A stretch of DNA of 64,000 nt from Cladopsammia gracilis (taxonomy: Eukaryota > Cnidaria > Anthozoa > Scleractinia > Dendrophylliidae), in contig JAJGOT010000466.1 in NCBI GenBank assembly GCA_022457155.1, positions 248,001 through 312,000 on the forward strand, read 5' to 3'. Both the position numbers and the translations under genes were made by a program. The first letter of the stretch is position 1. Every line of letters starts with the position of its first letter. Positions 29,201 to 40,431 of the stretch are shown here, one piece after another. The notes beneath the pieces were generated by a model. The model was not told where the DNA came from and searched no databases. It saw only the letters and a list, made by a program, of their open reading frames with translations.

Positions 29201-32200
29201 AAATTGGCGACATCAATGGAGAAGCCTCGTGTTATGCAAACCTAGGAACGGTGTTTCAGTTTCTCGGTGAATATGCGAAGGCTAAAGAACATTATGAAAA
29301 AGCACTTGCGATCAGAAAAGAAATTGGCGACATAAATGGAGAAGCCTCGTGTTATGCAAAGCTAGGAATAGTGTTTCAGTCTCTCGGTAAATATGCCAAG
29401 GCTAAAGAACATCTCGAAAAAGCACTTGTGATCTTAAAAGAAACTGGCGACATAAATGGGGAAGCCTCGTGTTATGCAAACCTAGGAACGGTGTTTAAGT
29501 CTCTCAGGGACTATGCCAAGGCTAAAGAACATTATGAAAAAGCACTTGCGATCAGAAATGAAATTGGCGACATAAATGGACAAGCCTCGTGTTATGCAAA
29601 CCTAGGAATAGTGTTTCAGTCTCTCGGTGAATATGCCAAGGCTAAAGAACGCTACAAAAAAGCACTTGCGATCAGAAAAGAAATTAGCGACATAGCCGGA
29701 GAAGCCTCGTGTTATGCAAACCTAGGAACGGTGTTTCAGTCTCTCGGTGAATATGCCAAGGCTAAAGAACATCTCGAAAAAGCACTTGCGACTAGAAAAG
29801 AAATTGGCGACATAAATGGGGAAGCCTCGTGTTATGCAAACCTAGGAACGGTGTTTCAGTCTCTCGGTAAATATGCCAAGGCTAAAGAACATTATGAAAA
29901 AGCACTTGCGATCAGAAAAGAAATTGGCGACATAAATGGCGAAGCCTCGTGTTATGCAAAGCTAGGAATGGTGTTTCTTTCTCTCTGTGAATATGCCAAG
30001 GCTAAAGAATATTCCGAAAAAGCACTTGCGATCTTCAAAGAAATTGGCGACATAAATGGAGAAGCCTCGTGTTATGCAAATCTAGGAACGGTGTTTACGT
30101 CTCTCGGTGAATATGCCAAGGCTAAAGAACATTATGATAAAGCACTTGCGATCACAAAGGAAATTGGCGACTTAAATGGAGAAGCCTCGTGTTATGCAAT
30201 GCTAGGAATGGTGTTTCATTCTCTCGGTGAATATGCCAAGGCTAAAGATCATCTCGAAAAAGCACTTGCAATCGCAAAAGAAATTGGCGACATAAATGGA
30301 GAAGCCTCGGATTATGCAAACCTAGGAAGGGTGTTTGAGTCTCTTGGTGAATATGCGAAGGCTAAAGAACATCTCCAAAAATCACTTGCGATCAGAAAAG
30401 TAATTGGCGACATAAATGGGGAAGCCTCGTGTTATGCAAACCTAGGTACGGTGTTTCAGTCTCTCGGTGAATATGCTCAGGCAAAAGAACAATTCGAAAA
30501 AGCACTTGCAATCATGAAAGAAATAGGCGACATAAATGGAGAAGCCTCGTGTTATGCAAACCTAGGAACATGGTTTCAGTCTTTCGGTGAATGTGCCAAG
30601 GCTAAAGAACATCTCGAAAAAGCACTTGCGATCTTTAAAGAAATTGGATACGCAAATGGAGAAGCCTTGTGCTATGCAAACCTAGGAAAAGTGTTCATTT
30701 CTATCGGTGAATATGCCAAGGCTAAAGAACATCTGGAAAAAGCACTCTTGTTGCATAAAGAGATTGGAAACATTAAAGCTGAAGTAACAAACCACGCTAA
30801 CCTTGGATTTGTCATGCTGTTGCATGGAAACATACATGGAGCGGAATCCCATCTCTTTAACAGCATTCATAAAAGTGATGAGATGCGCTATTTCCTGAGA
30901 GATAATGACCAGTTCAAGATATCGTTGTTTGACAAGCAGGTTGATTGCTACCGGTTTCTAAGTGAATTGTTCTTTTCAACTGGGAGGCCTAATGAAGCTC
31001 TCTACACTGTAGAGCTAGGACGAGCCAGAGCCCTGGCAGACTTAATGTTAGCTCAGTATTCTTTGGAAAAAGAAATATCAGTCAATCCACAGACATGGGT
31101 TGGTATTGAAAGGATCATGGATAAAGAAAGTAACTGTTCTTGCCTATACATTTCATATCATAAAAATGCTGTATTTTTGTGGATTGTTAAAGCGGACAAG
31201 CCGATACTTTTTCGGCAAATAGACGTTAATGACTGTTTTGTTAACAAGGGAAAGGATTTACAGGTAGAGGAAGTTTTTGGCAACGAAATCTGGAGAGAGC
31301 TTCATTTTTTACCCCGAGAGCAATGCGAAGATCGATCATGGTTTTCTTCAAATGTTACCCACCCAACGCGTAAATCATCTCAGGAAGATACCGTCGAAGC
31401 TTTTCGCCTGGTAGAAGAAGTGGAAGACGATAACCAGCCACCCGACCCTACTCTTTCTGAGTGTTACAAAATGATCGTCGCTCCCGTGGCTGACTCACTT
31501 GATGAAGCCGAAATCATTATTGTTCCTGATCGTTCTTTTTTCAAAGTCCCATTCGCAGCGTTAGAGGATGAAAGTGGAAAGTTTTTATCAGAGAATTTCA
31601 GGATCCGCATTGTTCCTTCTTTGACGACTCTCAAACTCTTACAGGAGAGTCCAACAGACTATCACAGTCAGACTGGCGCACTGATAGTGGGAGATCCTTA
31701 TGTTGGTGATGTGCTTTACAAGGGACGCTGTGAGAGACCAATACCATTGCCTTGTGCAAAAGAGGAAGCAGAGATGATTGGAGGACTGCTCGGAGTTCAG
31801 CCTTTGCTAGGAAAGCAAGCAACTAAACAGAGGGTTCTTCAAAGGATTCATTCAGTGAGTCTGATACATTTCGCTGCTCATGGTGATGCCGAAAGAGGAG
31901 AAATTGCTCTTTCCCCTCAAAGATCCACCGATAGCAGGTTTCCACAAGAAGAAGACTACTTGTTGACAATGACAGACATTTCTCAAGTTCGACTGCAAGC
32001 GAAACTGGTAGTACTTAGCTGTTGTCACAGTGCACGTGGGCATATAAGAGCCGAGGGAGTTGTTGGAATCGCCCGCGCGTTCTTAGGATCCGGTGCACGC
32101 ACAGTGTTGGTGGCCCTGTGGGCCATCGAAGACCTTGCAACAAAGCATTTTATGATTCGCTTTTACGAGCACCTTGTTCGAGGGGAAAGTGCTAGTGAAT

Positions 32201-32331
32201 CTCTTCACCAGGCCATGAAGTGGATGAGAGATAACGGCTTTTCTAAAGTGCGACAATGGGCGCCATTTATGCTGATTGGAGATAACGTGACATTTGATTT
32301 CCATAAATTAAGGTTAGTAGAAATTGTTTAA
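26293..32331 (+). CDS. TPR-CHAT protein, 2,012 aa (TTC28-like type of corals)
   Basis: A single uninterrupted exon. Residues 1 to about 100 form a helical N-terminus. From about residue 100 to 1,495 run 40-residue tetratricopeptide repeats of the form [20 protein letters not shown] plus [20 protein letters not shown]. After a helical linker ([20 protein letters not shown]) comes a CHAT domain, a caspase-like protease fold (about 1,590-2,005). The likely dyad is His1863 in LIHFAAHGD and Cys1911 in [12 protein letters not shown]. The typical [20 protein letters not shown] block follows. I use ATG 26,293 because the open frame further up starts at GTG and crosses a splice acceptor. Bacterial TPR-CHAT proteins are sensor proteases in defence; a sensing-protease role here is inference. 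TPR scaffolding without proteolysis is the alternative. Confidence 0.9.
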   Translation: MDNTYKVVEGITIGIMTANFLLITNRVLNTIQLTKECLILLNAKAQKQTTELVRLISKVLYSLLFNGYRLVYNHKNAIKCGRKLLALLCDSGGKAEEGQVTLQLAGLYEYQGKYNDAKDLYSNALTIMITTGKRKGEAFCYENLGMVFRSLGEYAKAKEHLEKALAISKEIGDINGEASCYANLGIVFQSLSKYAKAKKHYEKALAIKKEIGDIHGEASCYANLGMVFQSLSKYGKAKEHYEKALAMKKKIGDINGEALCYANLGTLFQFLGEYANAKEHLEKALAILKEIGDVYGEASCYTNLGTVFKSLGKYAKAKEHYEKALAIKKEIGDIDGEASCYAKLGTVFHNHGEYAKAKEHLEKAIAILKEIGNINGEASCYASLGTMFQSLGEYAKAKEHLEKALAITKEIGDINGEASCYANLGIVFESLGEYANAKEHLEKALAIRKEIGDINGEASCYAKLGTVFQSLGEYAKAKEHLEKALATRKEIGDIHGEASCYVNLGIVFESLGDYATAKEHLEKALAIFKEIGNIHGEASCYANLGMVFESLNDHAKAKEHLEKAHAIRKKIGDKNGEASCYAKLGTVFHSLGEYAKAKEHLEKALATRKEIGEINGEASCYENLGKVFWSLGEYAKAKEHLEEALATRKEIGDINGEASCYAHLGMVFTSLGEYAQAKERYEKALAIRKEIGDINGEAWCYAILGTVFKSLGEYAKAKDHLEKALAILKEIGDINGEASCYENLGTVFQSLGEYAKAKEHLEKALVIRKEIGDINREASCYENLGTVCKSLGEYAKAKEHLEKALAIRNEIGDINGEASCYANLGTVFQSLGEYTKAKEHLEKALVIRKEIGDINREASCYENLGTVCKSLGEYAKAKEHLEKALAIRNEIGNKNGEAWCYANLGMVFQSLGEYAKAKEHIEKALAITKEIGNINGEASWYENLGMVFWSLSEYVNAKEHLEKALAITKEIGDINGEASCYANLGTVFQFLGEYAKAKEHYEKALAIRKEIGDINGEASCYAKLGIVFQSLGKYAKAKEHLEKALVILKETGDINGEASCYANLGTVFKSLRDYAKAKEHYEKALAIRNEIGDINGQASCYANLGIVFQSLGEYAKAKERYKKALAIRKEISDIAGEASCYANLGTVFQSLGEYAKAKEHLEKALATRKEIGDINGEASCYANLGTVFQSLGKYAKAKEHYEKALAIRKEIGDINGEASCYAKLGMVFLSLCEYAKAKEYSEKALAIFKEIGDINGEASCYANLGTVFTSLGEYAKAKEHYDKALAITKEIGDLNGEASCYAMLGMVFHSLGEYAKAKDHLEKALAIAKEIGDINGEASDYANLGRVFESLGEYAKAKEHLQKSLAIRKVIGDINGEASCYANLGTVFQSLGEYAQAKEQFEKALAIMKEIGDINGEASCYANLGTWFQSFGECAKAKEHLEKALAIFKEIGYANGEALCYANLGKVFISIGEYAKAKEHLEKALLLHKEIGNIKAEVTNHANLGFVMLLHGNIHGAESHLFNSIHKSDEMRYFLRDNDQFKISLFDKQVDCYRFLSELFFSTGRPNEALYTVELGRARALADLMLAQYSLEKEISVNPQTWVGIERIMDKESNCSCLYISYHKNAVFLWIVKADKPILFRQIDVNDCFVNKGKDLQVEEVFGNEIWRELHFLPREQCEDRSWFSSNVTHPTRKSSQEDTVEAFRLVEEVEDDNQPPDPTLSECYKMIVAPVADSLDEAEIIIVPDRSFFKVPFAALEDESGKFLSENFRIRIVPSLTTLKLLQESPTDYHSQTGALIVGDPYVGDVLYKGRCERPIPLPCAKEEAEMIGGLLGVQPLLGKQATKQRVLQRIHSVSLIHFAAHGDAERGEIALSPQRSTDSRFPQEEDYLLTMTDISQVRLQAKLVVLSCCHSARGHIRAEGVVGIARAFLGSGARTVLVALWAIEDLATKHFMIRFYEHLVRGESASESLHQAMKWMRDNGFSKVRQWAPFMLIGDNVTFDFHKLRLVEIV
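26581..30780 (+). repeat. In-register 120-bp tandem array encoding about 34 TPRs
   Basis: The GAAGC.TCGTGTTATGCAAAC phase falls at 26,701, 26,821, 26,941 and every 120 bp to 30,661, with degenerate units at each end (26,581 and 30,781). Not one indel breaks the register over 4 kb. Units differ mostly at a few codons ([44 protein letters not shown]). Repeats 28,561-28,740 and 28,801-28,980 are nearly identical, showing a recent two-unit duplication. Confidence 0.97.
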
Positions 32332-32377
32332 TGCTACCCGATGTATAATACGGAGAGTGGTGTTTAGTAATAATATA

Positions 32378-32560
32378 TTAAGAGCGTCTGTCTGAGAAAA
32401 CCAGACAGAGGCCACGGATCGGGGTCGGCCGATTCCTTCCACATTTTGCCAGTTTAAAACACTCGATCAGTGATATTGAAAGGCAGCATGCTTAGTTTTT
32501 AAGAGCGGCCGTCCGTAAATATCGCCTGGAGGTGCGCAAAATGAAAAAAAAATGAAAATC
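32378..32560. repeat. Two adjacent TTAAGAGCG-ended repeat fragments
   Basis: TTAAGAGCGTCTGTCTGAGA begins at 32,378 and TTAAGAGCGGCCGTCCGTAA at 32,499. The first matches the reverse complement of 48,920-49,038. The second resembles the terminus of the giant hairpin element at 13,703. They lie 47 bp after the TPR-CHAT stop and may contribute to its 3' end. Confidence 0.55.
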
Positions 32561-33007
32561 CCCAAACTTTGTCAGAATATAGGTCTAGGTAAACTCTTCC
32601 TAGAAAAAATAACTTTCAGTTCGATCAGATTTTTATTTTACAAGAACGGCGACAAAGTCGGTTCGGCGGCTCTCGCATCGATTTTACGGGCTCCACACAA
32701 CGCATTACTTAAAATATTTCCAAAAAATTCAAAATGGAATTATCTCCACCAGTTAATACCTAACTAAGAAAAGCACACATTCACTAATAGTATAAATGTT
32801 AAATTATTCAATTCAACCTTTAACTTAATATTTTTGTGATTTTTAATAATTTTACTTATTTTAACGATTTTCGCGAGTCAAAAAAATGGCAAAATCGAGA
32901 GGCCAAAATCATAACTTGGTACATGGCTTGGTGCCATATCAGTCATACCCAGAGAAAGACCAATGTTTCTTCCTCAAATAAATGCAATAAAATTTTTGGG
33001 CAATCGA

Positions 33008-33720
33008 AAATACGAAATTTTAAAGCACCAAACAAAGGTGTCACAAAATTTTAAAAACACGCCATTCTTTTAACGGCCTTCAAAAGCGTTAAATCGACAA
33101 TAAGCTCGTTTAAAATATATCCCAACATTCCCCAAAAAATCACTAATGTCGCTAATATTAGTTTGCATATAAGTAACTGTGTCGTTTTTAGCGTTTAGTT
33201 TGTTTGGAATCAATCGTAAGCTTTAATTTTGCGACAGACAAAGTCCAAGTTGTATTTACTATTTACTGCAAACGGCCGACAAACCGGTCTCGACATCATC
33301 AACATTGATTAGATTTATACTTTCAGAAGACGATAACTTCTGCTACAATTAACCACAATTACGCCATTTCTTATTTATATTCCGACAGAAGTATCCCTGA
33401 TTCTACTTAGATACGTACCAAATTGAGAGCGAAAAACATACAAGCTGTCTTCCTATGGTGTGCTTGCAACTGTTCCGAAAGAAAAGATTGCGTGACAAGC
33501 GCCAAGCGCGCCGTAAAACAGGAAATTAATGCAGTGAAACAGGAAACTCGCTCCTATGTGATTATTACTCTCCCTTTCATAAATTTTATCTTTCTGTTTT
33601 GATGGGTTTAGATGTCCTAAAAACGAATAAGCGGCTTCCTTCTTCGTGAACGACAATTGCAACAAATTGGTGTAACTGCGACATCCATCCCCAACAACAA
33701 CCCCTCACCCCCTCCCATAA
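33008..33720. repeat. Long repeat, copy A (inverted partner at 40,540-41,256)
   Basis: Extended similarity to the reverse complement of 40,540-41,256, including AAAGCGTTAAATCGACAATA, TTTGTTTGGAATCAATCGTA, TTTCTTATTTATATTCCGA-like and the GGATGTCG...TTGCAAC region. Divergence is moderate with small indels. No coding capacity. The flank 32,561-33,007 shows nothing else. Confidence 0.75.
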
Positions 33721-34480
33721 CGTCTAGCTGATGACGAGGGCCATAACCGCTTGAACGAGATGCAGAAAATTTGACAACGCGCACCCAAGTTTTTCTTATT
33801 TCAAATCATATTGATGATGGGAGGAAATTGAACCGCATGCGTGGATGAATAAATGTTGCTAAACAGGACAATATTGTGTTTGTGATTGTGGGGGATGGGG
33901 ATAGGGAGGGAGAGGGGGATGTCGGTTTTCTATTTTTTGAGTTCCATACATGCGAAATTCGATGATTAACTACAAGACCATGATTTAACAAGACCTTCGA
34001 GTAACTTCACATAAGGTGCTTTCGGGACCCCATCATGGGCTACTGGTGCCGTTACGTTTCCGTGAAAGATCATCAATTTTGAGATCATAGTAACCGCATA
34101 TATATTAAGCCACAACGTGGCGATGCTGAGCCTATTCAGTTTACTTGTTACATACATATCACATATATTGTATGAATCACACGTGATTGAATAAACAAGC
34201 TGGTATTCTTGGATGATGCGGGCACGAGCATTAGAGTACGCAGCTTGTTCTACCACAGCTTGAGAATCACAACCAACAGCATCTTCCGCTGTTCCGACAA
34301 TGGCTGTGCACTGGCCCCTTCCCACCTCTGCTTTGTCCAGAAGGGTATGCTTTTTTCTCCGGGGGAGGGACTCCTATATAAAAATGACGGGGGTGCCCGT
34401 CGGCTAACGGTGGGCATTTTAGATTTTAACACCCTAAGTGGTACCAATCTACAAATTTTGACCCCTTAAAGGTACGAAGA
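33721..34480. other. No gene recognised; fragment related to 54-55 kb tandem repeat at end
   Basis: The end (about 34,425-34,510) carries AGTGGTACCAATC...CCCTTAAAGGTACGA...TTATTTGGGAGTCCCCC, similar in order to the 144-bp units at 54-55.5 kb. The rest is unassigned. Confidence 0.35.
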
Positions 34481-34492
34481 GCACCTCCGTTA

Positions 34493-34720
34493 TTGTTATT
34501 TGGGAGTCCCCCGAGGCTCCACGAACTTGCATTTCCCATAGTGCATGTGCTGTTCAAGATTACTGTGGCGCTGAAGGGTTCTAACGCATCCTTCAACTGG
34601 ACAAGGGAAAAGCCTGATCTCTGGTCAGCGGTCGTATCACTTTCCTCTTCTTCTACTGCGTGTTCCTCTGTTTTTTGTACAGACGACCGCCCACTGTCAA
34701 ATGACACGTCCTGGAAATCT
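34493..34720 (-). pseudogene. Zinc-finger remnant of a repetitive cnidarian protein family
   Basis: On the minus strand a frame reads GCVRTLQRHSNLEQHMHYGK followed by CKFVEPR. It resembles the C2H2-like finger, with H-x(n)-LE/VLERET, found in the same repetitive protein family as the gene at 43.9-46.7 kb (which has AQAHMDTGVHNLVLERET). Only a short piece with frameshifts survives. The overlapping plus-strand frame to 34,858 has no recognisable domain. Confidence 0.3.
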
Positions 34721-35874
34721 CCTTGGGAAATTGAGCTATCAGTGAAGACTGGTTCTTACGGTAAGCCAATTTGGAATAAATTGAAAGGGAAATACAAATT
34801 TTGCCTCCACTACTCAACCGAACACACAAGAATGATGATATCTGGGCGCGCGGGCTAGCCAAGCCACCGTGCCATTTATTTAACTTCAACATATGTACAG
34901 ATAAAAATAAAAGTAAACTGCAGAAGACCGTAAACGATAATGCTGCTAATGATACGTAGGATCTACGAGAGACCTAACCAGCCAAAAAATGAATGAACAA
35001 ACATGGTCAGATCAGCCTTGCAGTTCATTGCTGATGTACAGATATCCACTGTGATTAAAGGAAGAATAAATGCACCAAAGCCGGACACGAATACCCCTAA
35101 AAACCAGCAGGTGGAGAAAACGGGGAACGTGTGCCCCCGACCAAGGCAGTGGTGCCACCCTTGGGGTTTTAGGGTATCCTAATTTAGAAGCGTGCTTTCC
35201 ACTAATAAATAAAGGTCACCATACGAAGTATCTAGACACTTGAGAAGCGTAAAACCTAGTCTTCACAATATGATATGAATAGAAAACTAAACGTCACCCA
35301 TACACGGCGAATGCTGACCGTAGATTGTCTCACCCTCCTAACGAGTACAAATTACGAACTCTAATCCCATAACTCGCTGTGCACCTACTACCTTCCCCCA
35401 GACCTCTGATACGTGACGACAAAATGGTAATTAATGCTAATTTAGGATCATCACAAATTACATGATGCGACCAGGTAATTTACGTTTGTAATTATGTTTC
35501 TATTTACGTTTCTATTTTCCTTAGGATAAAATATTCCCGTGAACTATTTTGGTACATCCGCGGCATGTTTAGTATTTGTCATATACAGGCTTTCATGCCT
35601 TTTTGATATTTAAAGTCCTCTGTTACACGGCAAAGCATTTTCGAGTGCGAATTGAATACCTACCAAACTGACAAGTGCGAATATGAGACGTCGTTGCATT
35701 GTTTTGAACACGCGCAAGGAAAAACACTTCCGCACCAACGCGATTTTTATCAGGACTAGGATAAACGCGACATCCCCACCTCAGTAAAACCTAGCTTGTG
35801 TATAATAGCGAGAAGCTGATGCTTTATTAATTAGCTGTTTCTTTTTATAGAACTTAATCTCGCTCCCAGTCCCT
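34721..35874. other. No gene or clear repeat seen
   Basis: Mixed-composition non-coding DNA leading to the target duplication of the RTE-type LINE. Confidence 0.4.
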
Positions 35875-35889
35875 TTCGCTACTATATAG
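35875..35889. repeat. 15-bp target duplication of RTE-type LINE, left copy
   Basis: TTCGCTACTATATAG is repeated exactly at 39,087-39,101. Confidence 0.92.
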
Positions 35890-38800
35890 TTAGTTAGTTA
35901 GTTAGTTCTCTCCGCGCCATGAGGCGCATAAGGCTGCAACTTTCGTTTTCCAACCAGCCCTGTCTTCTGCTGCGGTCCTGGCTTCAGCCCAGCTGGTCCA
36001 CTTTTCTTGTCTGCACTCTCTTTCCACTGTCCTTCTCCACGTGGTTTTAGGTCGGCCCACTTTCCTCTTCCCCTCGGGTTGCCACCCCATTGCCACCATA
36101 CAATCATCGTTCCTGTCCTTTCTAAGCACATGGTCAATCCAGTTCCATCTTCTCCTTCGTATTTCGTCACTTATCTTTCCCACGCCTGTTATTTGTGAAA
36201 TTGTGTCGTTTCGCATGCGTTGTGGCCACCATACTCTCAATATCCGCCTTAGACATGTGAACTGAAATCTATCCAATTTCTTCTCTTCCGCAGCTGTTAA
36301 TTTCCATGCTTCACAACCATACAATAGCACTGGCCGTACCAGGGTCTTAAACAGTTTGATTTTTGTATTCCGACCAATACTCCTTGTATTCCAGATCTTC
36401 TTAAGGTTGTAGAAAGCTCCCTGGGCTTTGTTTAGGCGTTTCTTGATGTCTTCTGTGCCACCACCCTCTTTTGTCACAGTCGCGCCCAGATATACAAACT
36501 CTTCGACGTCTTCAACTTCCTTTCTTTCAATCATTACTTTGTCTTCTCTTCGTGCATTCATTCTCATCACTTTGCATTTTTCTGCATTCAATTTCAGTCC
36601 TACTCTTCCTGCATTATCTACTAGTCGGTTGGTGTTGTCCTGTATTTGCTGGTATTTTGATGAGAGAAGGACTATATCGTCTGCAAAATCGAGATCTTCA
36701 AGTGTACTTGTAAAGTTCCATCTGATGCCATTTCTTTGTACTTCTGTTGTTCTTCGCATTACCCAGTCTACAACAAGCAGAAATAGGAAACCTGACATGA
36801 CACAACCTTGCTTAACGCCAGTGGTGATCTTGAACCATCTTGTTTGTTCTCCCTCATCCAGTACTGAACATTCAAAGTCTTCATACATGATCTTCACCAT
36901 TCTTATCAGTTTGTCAGGGATGCCATAGGCCTTCATGATTTTCCACAGTCCTTCGCGGTGTGCTGAGTCAAAAGCTTTTTCAAAGTCGACAAAGTGTGCA
37001 TATAGTGTCGCCTGCCATTCATTCACCTGTTCTATGATGTTACGGAGGATGAATATTTGGTCTACTGTGCTCCTGTTCTTTCGAAACCCAGCCTGTTCTT
37101 TTCTAAGGACACTGTCTACTCCGTTTTGGATTCTCTGGATGATGACTCTGCCCATTACTTTGCAAGCCACAGGTAGCAATGTCACACCACGCCAGTTCTT
37201 GCACTCTTTCAGGTCACCTTTTTTGGGTATTTTCACTATCAAGCCTTTCTTCCATTGTTCGGGTATCTTCTCCCCCTGTCATATCCTATTAAACAGTCTT
37301 GTCAGCTCGTTTACTGCCACATCACCATCTGCTTTGTACAGCTCCGCTGGAATGCCATCTATACCTGGTGTTTTTCCACTCTTTGTCTTCTTCAGTGCCT
37401 CCATTACTTCTGCTTCCCTTATCTCTGTTGTATCCATCTCGCTAATTTCATCTTCCTCCGCTTCGTTCTCTTCAACTGGATTCATTGGGGCCTCCCTGAC
37501 TAGCACCTCCTCAAAATGTGCAGCCCATCTTTCAAGTCTGGCATTCTTGTCTTTTATTGTCTCACCCCTCTTGTTGTTAATTGCTGCAACTTGGCGCTGT
37601 CTCTTGTTTGTGATTTTCTTGGCAGTCTGGTACAGTTCCCTATTGTTTCCATTTTTTGCGTACTCTTCTACCTCATTTCCTAACTGTTCTAGCCAAGCTC
37701 GTTTGTCCTCTCTTGCTTTGCGTTTGACCTCTCTGTCTTTCAACTTGTACTCTACTCGTAACTTGCTTTTTATTCTCTCTGATTTTGTGCATTGTATTTT
37801 GTCGTGGATCATCTGTCGTTGGTCTATTGTTTTCCATGTTTCCTCTCTCAACCATTGCTTGTTTTTCTTTTTCACCCGGCCTAGTACTTTCTCAGCAGTT
37901 TCTATGTAAGTTTTTTTCCATTTGTATACAATCTTCATTGATGTTTTCGTCGACCTCTAATACTGCAAATCTATTTTGCAGTTCGACGCTGAACTTGGAC
38001 TTGAACATTTCGTTTTCCAATTTTTGTGTGTCAAGTTTTGCATTAGTCCTTGCTCTATCTGGGTCTCTATGTAGTTTCAGCTTTATATTTATGGTAAGCA
38101 GGTAGTGATCGCTTGCTGCATCTGCACCCCGATACTCTCTTGTGTCCTCCACAGACCTCCTCCATTCTTTACAGATCATCATATGGTCAATCTGATTTTG
38201 AGTCCTCCCGTCAGGTGACACCCAAGTCGCTTTATGAGTTGTTCGGTGTGGAAAGCATGTTCCTGTGATGACAAGACCGTTCATTGAGCAAAAGTCACAT
38301 AGTCTTTCACCATTGTCGTTTATGCTACCCAATCCATGTTTTCCCATTATCCCTTCCATATCTTTGTTGTTATCGCCAACCTTTGCGTTCAGATCTCCCA
38401 TAACAATAACTATGTCGTGACGGTTGCATGTATCAAACGTTCTTTGAAGTTGCTCATAGAATTCTTTCTTCTCGTCATCCGTTGCTTCATTTGTCGGAGC
38501 GTACACTTGGATAATAGTTGTATTTTTGAAGCGGGAGTAAAATCGGGCACTTATTATGCGACTTCTTACTGCTGTCCATTCCATTAGGCTTTTCTGTATG
38601 TTCTGGCTCATCATTATTGCTACTCCTCTCTGGTGCTCACTTTCTTCTCCAGCATAAATCATTGTATAACCATTCCCCATCTCGATACGTCCAGCTCCTG
38701 TCCATCGTATCTCACTCAATCCCATCAGATCAAGTCTGTATCTTTCCATCTCTCGTGCTATTTGCGCTGCTTTTCCAACTGTGTACATTGTTCGTACGTT

Positions 38801-39086
38801 CCAGCATCCCACACGCATTCTTGATTTTGGCCTTGCCAATGACCTTGTCGGTCTGTGGGCTTCCCGCAGGCTTTAACCCATTGACGTCATGGTGTGTCCG
38901 GTTGTCCCTCCGTCCACAGCCACAGCTTCGCCATTGCTAATTAGTTCTTGAGAAATTGCAGTTTCGGTAATCTTCCGTTTTTTCCGGGGGCAAGTGATTG
39001 GCCTGCCGCCCAACCCCCATGACCTGGAGGGCCGGTGGTTATTTGTCAGGGTTTTCCTTCCCTAGGGTTATTATGGCTCCCCAGCC
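35890..39086 (-). mobile_element. Complete RTE-type LINE, 3.2 kb, nearly intact
   Basis: A perfect 15-bp target duplication encloses the element. The 5' end (high coordinate) reads GGCTGGGGAGCCATAATAAC. The 3' end is a short (AACT)n tail instead of poly-A, which is characteristic of RTE-clade elements. One endonuclease-reverse transcriptase ORF fills most of the length. The full length and few coding lesions point to a recent insertion. Confidence 0.93.
35902..38839 (-). pseudogene. RTE endonuclease-reverse transcriptase ORF with two lesions
   Basis: The endonuclease has RVGCWNVRTMYT, LSEIRWTG, VMGDLNAKVG, NQIDHMMI and the SDHYLL catalytic block (38,839-37,892); this domain is the type annotated as 'craniofacial development protein 2-like'. 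Reverse transcriptase has FVDFEKAFDS, KQGCVMSGFLF and the FADD catalytic box (LDFADDIVLLS), followed by a C-terminal region ending RRRWNWIDHVLRK. Two breaks: a frameshift at the seven-T run near 37,911-37,917 (plus strand) and an in-frame TGA at 37,279-37,281, where tryptophan would fit. The stop at 35,902-35,904 is formed by the first AACT unit of the 3' tail. It copied itself by target-primed reverse transcription in the nucleus. Confidence 0.93.
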
Positions 39087-39101
39087 TTCGCTACTATATA
39101 G
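39087..39101. repeat. 15-bp target duplication of RTE-type LINE, right copy
   Basis: Exact match to 35,875-35,889. Confidence 0.92.
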
Positions 39102-39558
39102 ATCTATATAAGTATAGTTTTCAACACTGTAACGGTCACTTTTGAAAATGTATGTAGTAACATACGAAACGTCAAGTTTTATCAAAAATGAATAAGTTCA
39201 ATATGTTTATCACCGTGGTTTGTATTCTATTTCTCATCTAGCTTGTGTATATCTAACGTAAATCGTCTTTTAAGTCCCGCTCCCTCTCTAGTAATAAGCC
39301 CCCCTTTTTGGAGCAAAATCATGCAAGCCCCATGTACTTGTGGGAACCTATTGAAATTTATGTATTACAAAAACAGAGTGGTGATTCGCACAGACGGAAA
39401 ATCGAAAAATCGGCGTGCCAGCCAATCATAACGCTACATTGAACAATTGAACCGTTTCAAAATAAAAACACAAGCGCGCAAAGCAGATTGGGTGAACATG
39501 GGCCATTAAATACGTTTCTTCGCTAAAAATGTCGTATGCCGGTTATGAAGTCTCCGAA

Positions 39559-39741
39559 CAAGAATATCGCCGGCTATCTATAGTTTTAAGGGTCCTAATT
39601 TTCGGCTTTGAGGCTAGTTCTATTAATAGATGTGGCCATTACACAAACATAGTACACCACACAAACAGAGGATGGTAAGCCTGTGGTTTGTGTCGCACAC
39701 CCACTTTAACAGAGAACTGTAAGATTCATTTTTATTTTAAA
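39559..39741 (+). repeat. 183-bp direct repeat, copy 1
   Basis: Nearly identical to 40,249-40,431 with a constant offset of 690 bp and no indels; I see only a few substitutions (for example GGTTTGTGTC against GGTTTATGTC). The preceding 39,102-39,558 shows no gene. Confidence 0.93.
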
Positions 39742-40248
39742 CTAGAAATACGTGTCTCGCAGAGCCTCGCGAAGCTCGGGGGAGGAAGCTCGGGGGAGGA
39801 GGAGATGGAATTTCTGGTTTATCTGGAGAGGTTGGATTGCATGGCGACAATGGCCTCGAAATTTGAAGTTGAGACAATCTCGTGCTTAGTCGCTTCCATT
39901 TAACTTGTACTCAGTCTCCTGTCTTCCTAACATAAAACAAATGGGAACTGGTACTGGTCTGTACTGGTCAGTATTGTGTTTCCCTTCCTCCCCCCCTCCC
40001 ACCCCACCTCTCTTCATTAATTTTTGTCAGAAGGAAAATTGGTCTGAAAGTAAATGTATTACTGTTGTGGACCTGGGTCCAGGACAATATGCAGTGGTCT
40101 TCTGTTTATTTTGATTGGGTGCGAGTTGGTTTATCAGGAATACAGCTAACTCCTGTTGTCTCAAATTCTTCATGTTGAAGGTGATCAGGTTCTCAATTCC
40201 CATAATCTATGTGCTTGCTTGTACACTGATATTCTCAGGAGATTTGAG
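39742..40248. repeat. Spacer between direct repeats; related to 58,600-58,800
   Basis: The left part (AGAAATACGTGTCTCGCAGA..., AATGGGAACTGGTACTGG) matches the reverse complement of 58,650-58,797, so it belongs to a dispersed repeat family. No coding region. Confidence 0.5.
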
Positions 40249-40431
40249 GAAGAATATCGCCGGCTATCTATAGTTTTAAGGGTCCTAATTTTCGGCTTTG
40301 AGGCTAGTTCTATTAATAGATGTGGCCATTACACAAACATAGTACACCACACAAACAGAGGATGGTAAGCCTGTGGTTTATGTCGCACACCCACTTTAAC
40401 AGAGAACTGCAAGATTCATTTTTATTTTAAA
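40249..40431 (+). repeat. 183-bp direct repeat, copy 2
   Basis: Partner of 39,559-39,741. A weak relative (CACCACACAAACTGAGGATG) occurs at about 56,360. Confidence 0.93.

Noticed and set aside
26187..32304. Minus-strand ORFs across the TPR-CHAT gene
   Set aside because: Shadows of the highly repetitive coding strand; no independent motifs.
34493..34858. Plus-strand ORF of 121 aa
   Set aside because: No recognisable domain, and the opposite strand shows a better finger-like match.
36428..37909. Long plus-strand ORFs (166 and 324 aa)
   Set aside because: Antisense to the RTE endonuclease-reverse transcriptase, which has clear catalytic motifs on the minus strand.
39559..40431. LTR retrotransposon with 183-bp LTRs
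   Set aside because: No TG/CA ends, primer-binding site, polypurine tract or flanking duplication was visible.
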